44,101 bases of DNA from Candidatus Latescibacterota bacterium. Lineage in GTDB: Bacteria > Latescibacterota > UBA2968 > GCA-2709665. Under the pieces are notes generated by a model. It had not been told where the DNA came from, did no database searches, and saw only the letters and a list, made by a program, of their open reading frames with translations. Each line of letters starts with the position of its first letter. The first letter of the stretch is position 1. Of the stretch, positions 27,162-35,270 are shown piece by piece. Both the position numbers and the translations under genes were made by a program. The stretch spans positions 1-44,101 of the forward strand of contig JAAXHE010000002.1 of the NCBI GenBank assembly GCA_012271065.1, given 5' to 3'.

Positions 27162-27334
27162 AGAGACGAGACTTGATAAATAAACTCAAGGAGATGGGGT
27201 GCGTATTTATACGTCATGGATCAAGGCACGACTGGTATCAGAATCCGAATACCAGGGTCTCTCAGCCTGTTCCACGCCATAGGGAAATCAAGGAATCCTT
27301 AGCAAAACACATCACAAAGATGCTTATGGGCTGA
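27158..27334 (+). CDS. hicA: HicA-like mRNA interferase toxin
   Basis: This 58-residue ORF starts in the ATGA overlap with the hicB stop. It has the HicA double-stranded-RNA-binding-like fold: RRDLINKLKEMGCVFIRHGSRHDWYQNP, with the likely catalytic His24 in GSRHD, then VPRHREIKESLAKHITKML. HicA toxins cut mRNA; the partner antitoxin is encoded just before it. The order (antitoxin first) is the reverse of the E. coli arrangement but is common. Confidence 0.85.
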   Translation: MKRRDLINKLKEMGCVFIRHGSRHDWYQNPNTRVSQPVPRHREIKESLAKHITKMLMG

Positions 27335-27368
27335 TCTCAATCGGTTAACCCTGCACGGAAGGAAACCA

Positions 27369-29048
27369 ATGTTGCCCAACTACGACGTAGACATGCGACT
27401 TGACGTGAAGGTCCCCATGCGCGACGGGATCAACCTCTCGGCGGACATCTACCTGCCGCGCGCCCACGGAACATTCCCCACGGTCCTGATGCGCACGCCG
27501 TACAGCAATAACGCCGACGGGATGGTCGAAAAAGCCAGGCGGCTGGCCAATAACGGATACGCATGCGTTCTTCAGGACTGCCGCGGACGCTGGGACTCCG
27601 AGGGCGCCTATTACGCGTTTCGTGAAGGTGAAGACGGGTACGATACACAGGAGTGGATCGGGAATCGGGAGTGGTGCAGCGGCAGGATAGGAATGGCCGG
27701 AAGTTCCTACGGCGGCGCTGTTCAGTGGCGCAGCGCGCCGCATGGCAGCCGTTTTCTCAAGTGTATGACGCCGCGGGTCATCTGCGCCGACTACTACACC
27801 GGACTCGTCCACCCCGGCGGCGCATTCCAGCTCAACGTCATGCTCACCTGGGGCATGCGCACCAACGCCCGCACCGGCCAGACCATCGAGTTTCACAACT
27901 GGACCGAAGCCTTCCGGGCGCTGCCTGTCAACCAAATGGACGAAAACGCTGGCCGCGACGTCGACTTCTGGAAAGACTGGGTCGAACACGACGCCTACGA
28001 CGATTACTGGGAGGAATTCAACGACGAGACCCGCTGGGCCGATATGATTGCGCCCGCGTTCAACATGGGCGGCTGGTACGACCTCTACGCCGCCCAGACT
28101 TTCAGCAACTACAACGGCCTTCGTCACAATGGCGGCTCGGAAGAAGCGAAGAAAAGCAAACTCATCGTGGGTCCGTGGCCGCACGCCCTCAGCACGTCGC
28201 CAAAGACCGGCGACGTGGACTTCGGGGCGCCTTCCATGGTGGATCTGGAGAGCCTCGAACAGCGCTGGTTCGACTACTGGCTCAAAGGCATCGACAACGG
28301 CGTGGTAGACGAACCGCCGCTGAGTCTCTTCATCATGGGGGTCAACCGGTGGCGGGACGAAAACGAGTGGCCGCTGGCCCGGACCCGGTGGGAGAAATGG
28401 CATCTGCATTCGGCCGGCCGGGCCAACACGCTGCTCGGCGACGGCTGCCTCTCGACGGATCCGCCGGGCGAGGAACACCCCGATCACTACACCTACGATC
28501 CGCGATACCCGGCGCCGACCATGGGCGGAAACAACTGCTGCTCACCCCATATCGTCCCCTGGGGTCCGCAGGACCAGCGCCCGGTGGAAATGCGGAGCGA
28601 CGTGCTCTGCTATACCAGCGACCCAATGGAAACGGACCTGGAAGTCACCGGTCCCGTCAAGGTCGTCCTCTACGCCGCGACAGACTGCACGGACACGGAC
28701 TGGACCGCCAAGCTGGTGGACGTGTCACCATCGGGGTACGCCATGAACCTCTGCGACGGCATCCTGAGGGCCCGTTTTCGAGAGGGCTTTACCCGCCCGT
28801 TGTTGCTCGAACCCGGCAACGTGTACGCCTGTGAAATCGACCTGGGTGTCACGGGAAACGTCTTCAAGAAGGGCCACCGTGTGCGCCTCGAAATCTCGTC
28901 GTCGAACTTCCCCCGGTTCGACCGTAATCTGAACACGGGCGGCTCCCTGGGTAGCGAGACCGAAATGCGGCAAGCCCATCAGACCGTCCATCACTCGAGA
29001 CATTATCCATCCCATATCGTCCTGCCCGTTATCCCGGCAACACGATAG
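27369..29048 (+). CDS. CocE/NonD-family alpha/beta hydrolase (X-Pro peptidase S15-like)
   Basis: The 559-residue enzyme has an N-terminal alpha/beta-hydrolase domain and a C-terminal jelly-roll domain typical of CocE and X-Pro dipeptidyl peptidases. The nucleophile is S113 in GSSYGG; D238 (GGWYDLY) and H272 (GPWPH) complete the likely triad. The domain opens with DVKVPMRDGINLSADIYLP and ends with the RLEISSSNFPRFDRNLNTGG motif. It should hydrolyse esters or amides, such as acyl esters on sugars; the true substrate is unknown. No signal peptide is visible. The ATG at 27369 follows GGAAGGAAA. It lies 35 bases after hicA and 63 bases before the next gene, and is probably co-transcribed with the latter. 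Confidence 0.88.
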   Translation: MLPNYDVDMRLDVKVPMRDGINLSADIYLPRAHGTFPTVLMRTPYSNNADGMVEKARRLANNGYACVLQDCRGRWDSEGAYYAFREGEDGYDTQEWIGNREWCSGRIGMAGSSYGGAVQWRSAPHGSRFLKCMTPRVICADYYTGLVHPGGAFQLNVMLTWGMRTNARTGQTIEFHNWTEAFRALPVNQMDENAGRDVDFWKDWVEHDAYDDYWEEFNDETRWADMIAPAFNMGGWYDLYAAQTFSNYNGLRHNGGSEEAKKSKLIVGPWPHALSTSPKTGDVDFGAPSMVDLESLEQRWFDYWLKGIDNGVVDEPPLSLFIMGVNRWRDENEWPLARTRWEKWHLHSAGRANTLLGDGCLSTDPPGEEHPDHYTYDPRYPAPTMGGNNCCSPHIVPWGPQDQRPVEMRSDVLCYTSDPMETDLEVTGPVKVVLYAATDCTDTDWTAKLVDVSPSGYAMNLCDGILRARFREGFTRPLLLEPGNVYACEIDLGVTGNVFKKGHRVRLEISSSNFPRFDRNLNTGGSLGSETEMRQAHQTVHHSRHYPSHIVLPVIPATR

Positions 29049-29111
29049 CCGGGACCCGTTGAAGCGTCTGCAGGGCGACGACTTCCCTGCCCGCGAAAAG
29101 GACTTTGCGAG

Positions 29112-30500
29112 ATGCCGGACCCCTGTCTCCTCATTTCCATTCCCGACAAGAGCTTCGGCTTCGTTCCCGGCCAGCGGATCTCCATCGACCTCCACGTGAT
29201 GGGGATGGACGAACAGACGGTCCAGGCCCGGCTCGCGATCAACGATCCCCTCGGCGCAACGCGGTACGCATCCGGAGAGGTCAACCGGGATCTGGACGCC
29301 AGGCACGCGGTTCTCCGGTTCGACTGCGGCCTTGAAACCGATTATCAGCCGGGAACATATCTCATCACGGCGCAGGTACTTTCCAGGGCGCAGAACTTCA
29401 GAGCCATCGTCACCGAGTCGTTTGACGTGGTCGTACCCGGCCGCCGCCTGGACGACGGCTTTCCGGTTGCGCCTCGCGACCGCATTATCGATGCGAACTT
29501 CGCCTTCGGCGCGACAGACGCCGAAACGCTGGATGCGGCGTTCCGGACGGCGCATACCGAGTGTGAAGCGTGCCGCAACCCGGATGGCGGCTGGGGTACG
29601 GTCCCGGATGCGGAGAAGCCCGCGTACCGCTGGCCCTCGAACGTCATCCTGGGTTATCTGTACGGCTACGAAGCGCTGGGCGACGAGCAGTACCGGAAGC
29701 TGGCTGTCGGCGGCCTGGACTATCTCCTTGCGGAGCAGAACGAGAACGGCGCCTTCCGCTGGTGGTACAAGGGCGTTCCCGGTGGCGTGATGAACCAGCG
29801 CGACAACTTCTACGATACGGGCTGGGCGGGCCTGGCCCTGGCGGAGGGCTTTCGGGTTACCGGAGAGGAGGAATACCTCGACGCCGTTCGACGGGCCGCG
29901 GACTGGACGACGACCTGTCCCTTTACCGGAAACAACAACTACGATGCATTCGCGCTCTGGTTTCTATCCCTGCTGTACGCGTTCACCGGAGAAGAAAGTT
30001 ACCTGGAGACGGCCATCTGGCGAACGCGCGGCGGCGTCTTCTTCGCGCAAGTGCCCCGGGGCGGCTGGCCGGGTCACAACTTCCATATCGGCTATCAGTC
30101 CATAACCGCGAACGGCCTCGCCTCGCTATACGACGTCCTCCCCTTCGATCATCCCTTTTCCGATCCACTCAGGGACCGGCTCTGTGCAGCCCTCAATTTC
30201 GCCACGTTCCTTCAGGCGGCCACCGGGGACTATTTCGCTGGCTGGGAATACGACCGGAATTTCCACATCGACAGCGCGGGCAACCCCGCGGGAACCACGG
30301 GCCCAGCACGTTCCGAACTCGTTCGCGCCTTCTACAAGACCCACAACCGCATCGAAGTACCCGCGAATATCTTCAATGGGCTCTGCCGATCCACCACCGT
30401 GAGGATCGAATCCCTCAGGGATCGCCCGGATCGCGACAAATCAGACCTCACGTATCTGATGGACATCGGCACGCTCCTCAAATGGCGCCACAACAAATGA
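29112..30500 (+). CDS. Alpha/alpha-barrel protein with N-terminal beta domain (uncharacterised)
   Basis: The 462-residue protein begins with a beta-sandwich-like domain (about 1-115, FGFVPGQRISIDLHVMG). The rest has repeated helical hairpins with aromatic motifs (NPDGGWGTV, NGAFRWWYKG, NFYDTGWAGLALAEG, GGWPGHNFHIGYQS), typical of (alpha/alpha)6 toroids in glycosidases, epimerases and lyases. I cannot assign a reaction. No signal peptide is seen. It follows the CocE-like hydrolase by 63 bases and is probably in the same operon, which suggests a role in breaking down a modified glycan. Confidence 0.65.
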   Translation: MPDPCLLISIPDKSFGFVPGQRISIDLHVMGMDEQTVQARLAINDPLGATRYASGEVNRDLDARHAVLRFDCGLETDYQPGTYLITAQVLSRAQNFRAIVTESFDVVVPGRRLDDGFPVAPRDRIIDANFAFGATDAETLDAAFRTAHTECEACRNPDGGWGTVPDAEKPAYRWPSNVILGYLYGYEALGDEQYRKLAVGGLDYLLAEQNENGAFRWWYKGVPGGVMNQRDNFYDTGWAGLALAEGFRVTGEEEYLDAVRRAADWTTTCPFTGNNNYDAFALWFLSLLYAFTGEESYLETAIWRTRGGVFFAQVPRGGWPGHNFHIGYQSITANGLASLYDVLPFDHPFSDPLRDRLCAALNFATFLQAATGDYFAGWEYDRNFHIDSAGNPAGTTGPARSELVRAFYKTHNRIEVPANIFNGLCRSTTVRIESLRDRPDRDKSDLTYLMDIGTLLKWRHNK

Positions 30501-30528
30501 GGCACGGCTTGCGCCGCGCCTCCAATTT

Positions 30529-30555
30529 CCCGGGCAGGGCCCCGGGGTCCCGGGC
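30529..30555. terminator. GC-rich palindromic stretch between convergent genes
   Basis: Two CCCGGG words flank a GGGCCCCGGGG core in the 69-base gap between the plus-strand gene ending at 30500 and the minus-strand gene ending at 30570. It could serve as a bidirectional terminator, but it has no clear T-run on either side. Confidence 0.3.
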
Positions 30556-30569
30556 CTTGTCCTTCCGAA

Positions 30570-31472
30570 TCACTCTTTTCCGGGCACCACTTCAATCTCG
30601 AACAGCTTCGGCCATCGTTTTCCTGTCACGAACAGGCGCTTCCCATACCCGTCATACGCAATTCCGTTCAGCGCGGCATCCGCACCGAGTCGTTCCCTTC
30701 CGGGCATCAATCCCGCCAGGTCGATCCAGCCCACCACCCTGCCGGACTCCGGATCGATTCTCGCAATCAGGTCCGATTCCCAGACATTGGCGTAGATTTC
30801 ACCGTCTACGTATTCCAGTTCATTGAGCCGGGTCACCGGCCCCAAGTTGTCCCGGACTTCCACCCGCCCCACCTCCTCGAACGTGTCGGAATCTCTGAAA
30901 TACAGCGTCGGCGTCCCGTCGCTCACGATCAACCGCCGGCCGTCGTGCGTGATCCCCCACCCCTCGGATGAATAGGTGAACGACCGCAGGCGTTCGAATG
31001 TCTCCCTGTTGTAGACAAATCCGGTCCGCGCCACCCAGGTCAATTGAATGATGTGATTGCCGAAAATCGTAATCCCTTCGCCGAAATAATGGGATTCCAG
31101 CGGCTGAATCCGGGTGACTTCGCCGGTTTCCAGCACGACCTTGCGCAACGAGGACCGGCCGTATAACCCCGTTCCCTCGTACAGGAAACCGTCCTCATAG
31201 ACAAGCCCCTGGGTAAACGCGCCGTGATCGTGGGGATACGTGTTTATGACGCGGAACGTATACTGTCGAGGCTCCTGCCCGGCGGTCGAGTCCGCCTGTG
31301 ATGACGCTCGACGATCCGGCGACGCCTGCCGGGCGGCAGCCCGATCGATCGCAAGTGGACTGGTCAGAAGCGACGCGGCGCACAGGGCCAGGATGATTCC
31401 CGACAGATAGCGAAGGCGCGGGATATTCTTCAAAGGCAAATATCGGGTTCCCTTCCGGGACTGTAAGGTCAT
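30570..31472 (-). CDS. Glutaminyl-peptide cyclotransferase (plant-type beta-propeller)
   Basis: The 300-residue protein has an N-terminal hydrophobic segment (about 22-41, YLSGIILALCAASLLTSPLAI), a low-complexity linker, and a five-bladed propeller of the PF05096 type: YPHDHGAFTQGLVYEDGFLYEGTGLYGRSSLRKVVLETG, FGEGITIFG, SEGWGITHDGRRLIVSDG and LNELEYVDGEIYANVWESDLIARIDPESG. These enzymes convert N-terminal Gln of exported peptides to pyroglutamate. The signal segment places it in the periplasm or on the inner membrane. It converges with the gene at 29112. The ATG at 31472 has only a weak GAGAGAA ribosome site. Confidence 0.88.
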   Translation of the reverse strand: MTLQSRKGTRYLPLKNIPRLRYLSGIILALCAASLLTSPLAIDRAAARQASPDRRASSQADSTAGQEPRQYTFRVINTYPHDHGAFTQGLVYEDGFLYEGTGLYGRSSLRKVVLETGEVTRIQPLESHYFGEGITIFGNHIIQLTWVARTGFVYNRETFERLRSFTYSSEGWGITHDGRRLIVSDGTPTLYFRDSDTFEEVGRVEVRDNLGPVTRLNELEYVDGEIYANVWESDLIARIDPESGRVVGWIDLAGLMPGRERLGADAALNGIAYDGYGKRLFVTGKRWPKLFEIEVVPGKE

Positions 31473-31596
31473 TTCTCTCAGTCTTTTTTATTAATTTCAT
31501 TTTTTCTTCGTCCTTTTTCTTTTTCGCCGAAAAAGGAGAAAAAAGAACTGCGCCGCTCGGCGCGGGGCCGGACCTGCCCGCTGTACGCTAAAGAAA

Positions 31597-31616
31597 GGGC
31601 GGTTCGCGAACCGCCC
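31597..31616. repeat. Perfect 20-bp palindrome, REP-like
   Basis: GGGCGGTTCGCGAACCGCCC is the same 20-mer as at 1627-1646. It sits in the 183-base gap between moaE and the cyclotransferase gene, a gap that also holds an A/T-rich CTTTTTCG-C-CGAAAAAG inverted repeat near 31530. Confidence 0.75.
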
Positions 31617-31655
31617 CTGCAAAAACGATACATCCGTGAATTGACATCGCCGCCG

Positions 31656-32108
31656 TTAAGCTCTTCCGGCTGCCTTCTGAGGCGCCGACGGATCGCCTTC
31701 AATCCATTCTTCGCCGTCCGTCCATACCTCCTTTTTCCAGATAGGCACGGTTTCCTTCAGCCGGTCGATCGCGTAATGACAGGCTTCCAGGGCCGCCTTG
31801 CGGTGCGGCGCGGAAATCGCAATCAGCACGCTGGTCTCTCCGATCTCCAATCGCCCCACCCGATGCAGCATGCCCACCCGGTCCACCTCCCACTTTCCCT
31901 TCACCTCCCGGCCGATCTCCTCCATTTTCTTTTCCGCCATTTCCCTGTAGGCATCGTACACCAGATAGCTGGTCCGACGCCCCATCGAATGGTCTCGCAC
32001 CACCCCCGCGAAGGTCGCCACCGCGCCATCCGAATCTCTCAGCACGGCGTCGTGCAGCGCGTCGGCCAAAATGGGTCCTTCCTGAATGCGGTACAGATCA
32101 CCGGACAT
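31656..32108 (-). CDS. moaE: Molybdopterin synthase large subunit
   Basis: The 150-residue protein has all MoaE landmarks: DGAVATFAGVVRDHSMG, YDAYREMAEKKMEEI, the RVGMLHRVGRLEIGETSV core, PHRKAALEACHYAIDRLK with the catalytic Lys118, and VPIWKKE. It joins MoaD in converting precursor Z (cPMP) into molybdopterin. The start overlaps the 3' end of moaD by 11 bases, so translation is coupled. No other moa or moe gene is in the window. Confidence 0.93.
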   Translation of the reverse strand: MSGDLYRIQEGPILADALHDAVLRDSDGAVATFAGVVRDHSMGRRTSYLVYDAYREMAEKKMEEIGREVKGKWEVDRVGMLHRVGRLEIGETSVLIAISAPHRKAALEACHYAIDRLKETVPIWKKEVWTDGEEWIEGDPSAPQKAAGRA

Positions 32109-32400
32109 GGGTTCTTCCTTCCCCCGACCCGTCTCGTGCGATGCCGTCGGCCGATGCTCCCCCGCTTACCGGCGGGATGAACGCCACCTCGTCCCCGTCA
32201 CTGAGCCACCGGGTTCGATCCACGTACGTCTGGTTGACCGATACCATCAGACTGCCTTCCATTTCCTGCAACCGGGGATGGTCCTCCGCCAACCGCGCCA
32301 GCAGGTCGGCGACGCTGGCCCGCTCGGGCAGCGAAACAGACGCCTCCGGCGTCCCGACCAGATCCCTGCACGACGCGAAAAACAGGACCTTGACCTCCAT
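32098..32400 (-). CDS. moaD: Molybdopterin synthase small subunit with C-terminal tail
   Basis: The ubiquitin-like 100-residue protein runs from MEVKVLFFASCRDLVG to FIPPVSGG at residues 75-81. The Gly-Gly must be the C-terminus to accept sulfur as a thiocarboxylate, but here 19 further residues follow, ending in RTHVR. The tail overlaps the moaE ribosome site (GGGGGAAGGAAG) and start. Either it is removed by a protease before activation, or a nearby stop was lost. The ATG at 32400 follows AGAAGGA. Confidence 0.88.
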   Translation of the reverse strand: MEVKVLFFASCRDLVGTPEASVSLPERASVADLLARLAEDHPRLQEMEGSLMVSVNQTYVDRTRWLSDGDEVAFIPPVSGGASADGIARDGSGEGRTHVR

Positions 32401-32420
32401 ATTCCTTCTCCACGTCTTAC

Positions 32421-32490
32421 AGAAGCTGTCTTAAAACCGCAAGCGGGCTTCGCGCGCGCGGGACTCACCGGGGTTTTTAAAACAGCTTCT
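32421..32490. repeat. 70-bp element with 16-bp inverted terminal repeats
   Basis: The left end AGAAGCTGTCTTAAAA (32421-32436) and the right end TTTTAAAACAGCTTCT (32475-32490) pair with one mismatch. The inner part is GC-rich with CGCGCGCGCG. It fills the space between moaD and the broken pncB. It may be a terminator-type hairpin or a very small MITE-like element; no target duplication is evident. Confidence 0.6.
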
Positions 32491-32526
32491 CATGTCGGAG
32501 ATGCCGCCGGCGGAGGGCGTGTTTCG

Positions 32527-33425
32527 TCAATGCACTCTTCTGAGCCTGGTATTCTCCGTCAACCCCGGCTTACGCCCCCGCTTCGCCACCGACCGCCTTC
32601 CGACGGCCTTGATATCGGACGTAAAATCGATGGGAGAGGCGCCGCTAATTGCGCTGCCCACGCCGAACCCGTCCACTGCGGAACCTGCCGCCACGAACTC
32701 CCGGATGCGTTCCGGCGTCATTCCGCCGCTCACGTAGATCTTCACCTCCCGATGCCCCGCGCGATCCAGCCCGCTTCGAACCCGACACACAAGATCGGGC
32801 GTCACACCGCCCAGCTCAGAGGGTGTGTCCAGGCGCACGCCCAACAGCCGTCCACCCATCTTCCGCGCCAACCGCACACTCTCCTCCATCTCGTCCATAA
32901 ACGTGTCCACCAGCACGATGCGCCGGATCGATTCCGGCATGTGTCGGTCGAAGGCCCGGGCCGCCGTCAGCGTGTCACCCATGATCAACATCAGCGCATG
33001 AGGCATGGTGCCCGTCGGCTCGTGGCCTGCCAGCCGCGCCCCCGCCGGTGTGGCGCAACCGGAACACCCGCCGCTGCCTCCACGCAGGCCCGCGCCGCCG
33101 TCGCCCAGCCGCTCTTCTGGGCAAGCGTACCGAGATAGGCGGTCTCATAGACGCCAAAGCTGCTGTAACGCGCCTCAATCCGGAGTACGACTTCCTTTCG
33201 GGTCATCGGCTGACCCTCGCCCAGCGCCAGGACGGACGCATCCTCGGACAAGACTTCAGCCAGATTCTCGAGCACCTCGGTCATGCCGCAAAGCGTACCG
33301 TGCCCGTTGGGAAACACCTCCATCGTAACAACCGGATCGATCCCCTCCCGCGACAGCACCTCGCGAGTGTTTGAAAAATAGAGATCGGCCCGGTTTTCGT
33401 CGAAAAAAGCCCTGTCCGGCAGCAT
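32527..33425 (-). pseudogene. pncB: Nicotinate phosphoribosyltransferase, internally deleted and frameshifted
   Basis: The N-terminal part (from ATG 33425, MLPDRAFFDENRADLYFSN, through ARYSSFGVYETAYLGTLAQ and WATAARACVEAAAG) and the C-terminal part (GGCSGCATPAGARLAGHEPTG, then MPHALMLIMGDTLTAARAFD, VSGGMTPERIREFVAAGS and DGFGVGS) both match NAD-salvage nicotinate phosphoribosyltransferase, but lie in different frames. The join is near 33045-33060. The segment that normally lies between, with the conserved SFGARHxHP active-site stretch, is missing. About 25 codons appear lost, leaving a frame change. As written, the gene cannot make a working enzyme. Confidence 0.8.
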
Positions 33426-33512
33426 CGGATTGCACCATCCAGACTCAGTCGTCGTGATTCCGGCGACGTATGCACCAGGCGAACGCACTGCCCAGGTCGC
33501 CGCAAAGCAAAC

Positions 33513-34343
33513 TCAGTTTCCTCCGGATTTCAGGCGTTCCCTCATCGCCTCCACGTAGGACATCGGCACATCCACGGTTCCGATTATCGGATTTCCCCTG
33601 CCGTCGCCATGGCAATCGGAGCCTCCGGTGCGCAGGAGGTTGTTCTCCGCTGCAATATTCGAGTATCTGGCGACCTGCGAGGCATTGTGCTTGGTGTGCC
33701 GCACCTCGATACCGTCCAGCCCGGCGGATACCATGTCCGGAATCAGGTCGTCCCGCCGATACAACCCGGGGTGGGCGAGGCACGCCAGCCCGCCGGCGGC
33801 CCTGATCACCTGGATGGCCCGGGCGGGCGACTGCGAGTATTTGGCGACATAAGCCGGCTTCGAATACCCGAGGTATTTATGGAACGCTTCGTCGACCGAA
33901 AAAACCAGGCCTTCTTCCACCATCACATCGGCAATATGCGGTCGTCCTATCGCGCCGGGTCCCGCCCTGGCCAGAACCTGCTCGAGGGGCACGCGCAACC
34001 CCATGCGATTCAGCTTGCTCACGATTCGTTCGGCCCGCTGCAACCTGGCCTGTCGAAACGTGTCGAGCCACGAGATCAGATCCGGGTGATCCGGGTCGAT
34101 GAAGTACCCCAGAATATGCACGTCGGTGCCGTCGTTCCTTGCGCTCAGCTCGGTTCCCGGCACCACGTCGACGCCCAGCCGGGCGCCTTCGTCCTGCGCC
34201 TCCGCAACACCCTCAGTCGAGTCGTGATCCGTCAGGCTGATCACGCTGAGTCGGGCTTCCGCGGCCCGGCGAACGACTTCCCTGGGTGTGGATGTCCCGT
34301 CGGAGCAAGTCGAGTGCAGATGCAGATCAATGCGCTGGTTCAC
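33513..34343 (-). CDS. PHP-domain phosphatase (RNase AM/YciV-like)
   Basis: The 276-residue protein has the metal-binding motifs of the PHP superfamily: IDLHLHSTCSDGT (H8, H10, D15), LTDHDS, PGTELSA, DVHILGYF, LAHPGL and GGSDCHGD. Members of this branch hydrolyse 3',5'-nucleoside bisphosphates and short RNA 5' ends. I place the start at GTG 34343, which overlaps the def stop as GTGA; the longer frame reads back through def in the wrong phase and is not real. It is thus coupled to peptide deformylase. Confidence 0.88.
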   Translation of the reverse strand: MNQRIDLHLHSTCSDGTSTPREVVRRAAEARLSVISLTDHDSTEGVAEAQDEGARLGVDVVPGTELSARNDGTDVHILGYFIDPDHPDLISWLDTFRQARLQRAERIVSKLNRMGLRVPLEQVLARAGPGAIGRPHIADVMVEEGLVFSVDEAFHKYLGYSKPAYVAKYSQSPARAIQVIRAAGGLACLAHPGLYRRDDLIPDMVSAGLDGIEVRHTKHNASQVARYSNIAAENNLLRTGGSDCHGDGRGNPIIGTVDVPMSYVEAMRERLKSGGN

Positions 34344-34912
34344 GTGGGGGCTTTCGAACTGTCCGCGGGGACCGGATCCACATGGATCAGCCCACGCCTC
34401 TGGCGGCTGCCTTCGCGTTTCAGCGCAACGAGTTGGCTGCGCAGGAGGTTCCGTTTGATTGCGCTGAAATGATCCGTCACCAGAACGCCGTTCAGGTGGT
34501 CGACCTCGTGCTGAACAGCGCGGGCCGAAATATCCGACATCACCGCGCTGAAGGCGTTTCCGTCCCTGTCCAGGGCGTCGACCCGGACCTGCGCCCGGCG
34601 TTTGACGTCTCCCACAACGCCCGGCAGGCTCAGGCACCCCTCCTCTCCGACGACCTCGCCCTCACCCTGGCTCAGCTCCGGGTTGATTAAAACCGTTGCC
34701 TCGGCCTCCGGATCGCCGGGGCTGACGTCCAGGACCACCACACACAGACTTACGCCAACCTGTGGCGCCGCCAGCCCTATCCCCTCCGCAGCGTACATTG
34801 TCTCGAACATATCGTCCACGAGGGTGCGCACATCTGCCGTAATCGCTTCAACCCGCCGCGCCCTCCTTCTGAGTGTCGGGCAGCCGAATTTCTTTATTTC
34901 GAGGAGTGCCAC
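34340..34912 (-). CDS. def: Peptide deformylase
   Basis: The 190-residue metalloenzyme removes the formyl group from N-terminal methionine of new proteins. All three motifs are present: GIGLAAPQ (44-51), EEGCLSLPG with metal ligand C93, and QHEVDHLNG with ligands H135 and H139 and catalytic E136. The start is GTG 34912, with the usual MALLEIKKFG opening; the ribosome site is weak. It overlaps the PHP gene by four bases. Confidence 0.94.
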   Translation of the reverse strand: MALLEIKKFGCPTLRRRARRVEAITADVRTLVDDMFETMYAAEGIGLAAPQVGVSLCVVVLDVSPGDPEAEATVLINPELSQGEGEVVGEEGCLSLPGVVGDVKRRAQVRVDALDRDGNAFSAVMSDISARAVQHEVDHLNGVLVTDHFSAIKRNLLRSQLVALKREGSRQRRGLIHVDPVPADSSKAPT

Positions 34913-35069
34913 TGTTCAGATCCAGTATGAGCCTTCAACCTTGATTCGTAAGTTTTCGTGGACGTTAATTCGAATATGTGCCAGTTAATAAAGGCGATTA
35001 GAAGGCGGATTACCAGGATACACCAGGTCGCTGGACGCGTTCGTGACCTCTCCTCCCATCCCCTCGGAA

Positions 35070-35200
35070 GCGGGTAGACGGGAGACGGGAGACGGGAGAG
35101 ATATCCTGCCTTGTGGAGTCTCTTCTCCTGCCGGAGGCAAGAAGGAATAAAGTATCGGGCAAGGGTTTCTTCTACCGTCTTCCCTCTACCCTCTACCCGC
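35070..35200. repeat. Imperfect inverted repeat with 7-bp tandem units
   Basis: GCGGGTAGA (35070-35078) and TCTACCCGC (35192-35200) are perfect arms. The left arm continues into about three AGACGGG units and the right into related CCCTCTA words. It lies in the 358-base gap between larE and def, which has no gene. The upstream region of def must also lie here. Confidence 0.6.
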
Positions 35201-35270
35201 ATTCAGGCTTTTCGTGGCCAATTTGACTGTAGTCTTTTTTAGAATTGAGGTCAACCCTGCGCGCCGATGT

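Noticed and set aside
27653..28834. 393-residue open frame on the plus strand inside the hydrolase gene
   Set aside because: It is the same strand in another frame, rich in Arg and Pro from GC-rich codon shadows, and the hydrolase has its catalytic triad in the other frame.
29570..30826. 418-residue plus-strand frame over the barrel gene and past its end
   Set aside because: Its composition is typical of a shadow frame and it runs antisense into the cyclotransferase gene.
34344..34637. N-terminal extension of the PHP protein
   Set aside because: It reads through def in a different frame; the GTGA overlap at 34340-34343 gives the normal PHP start.
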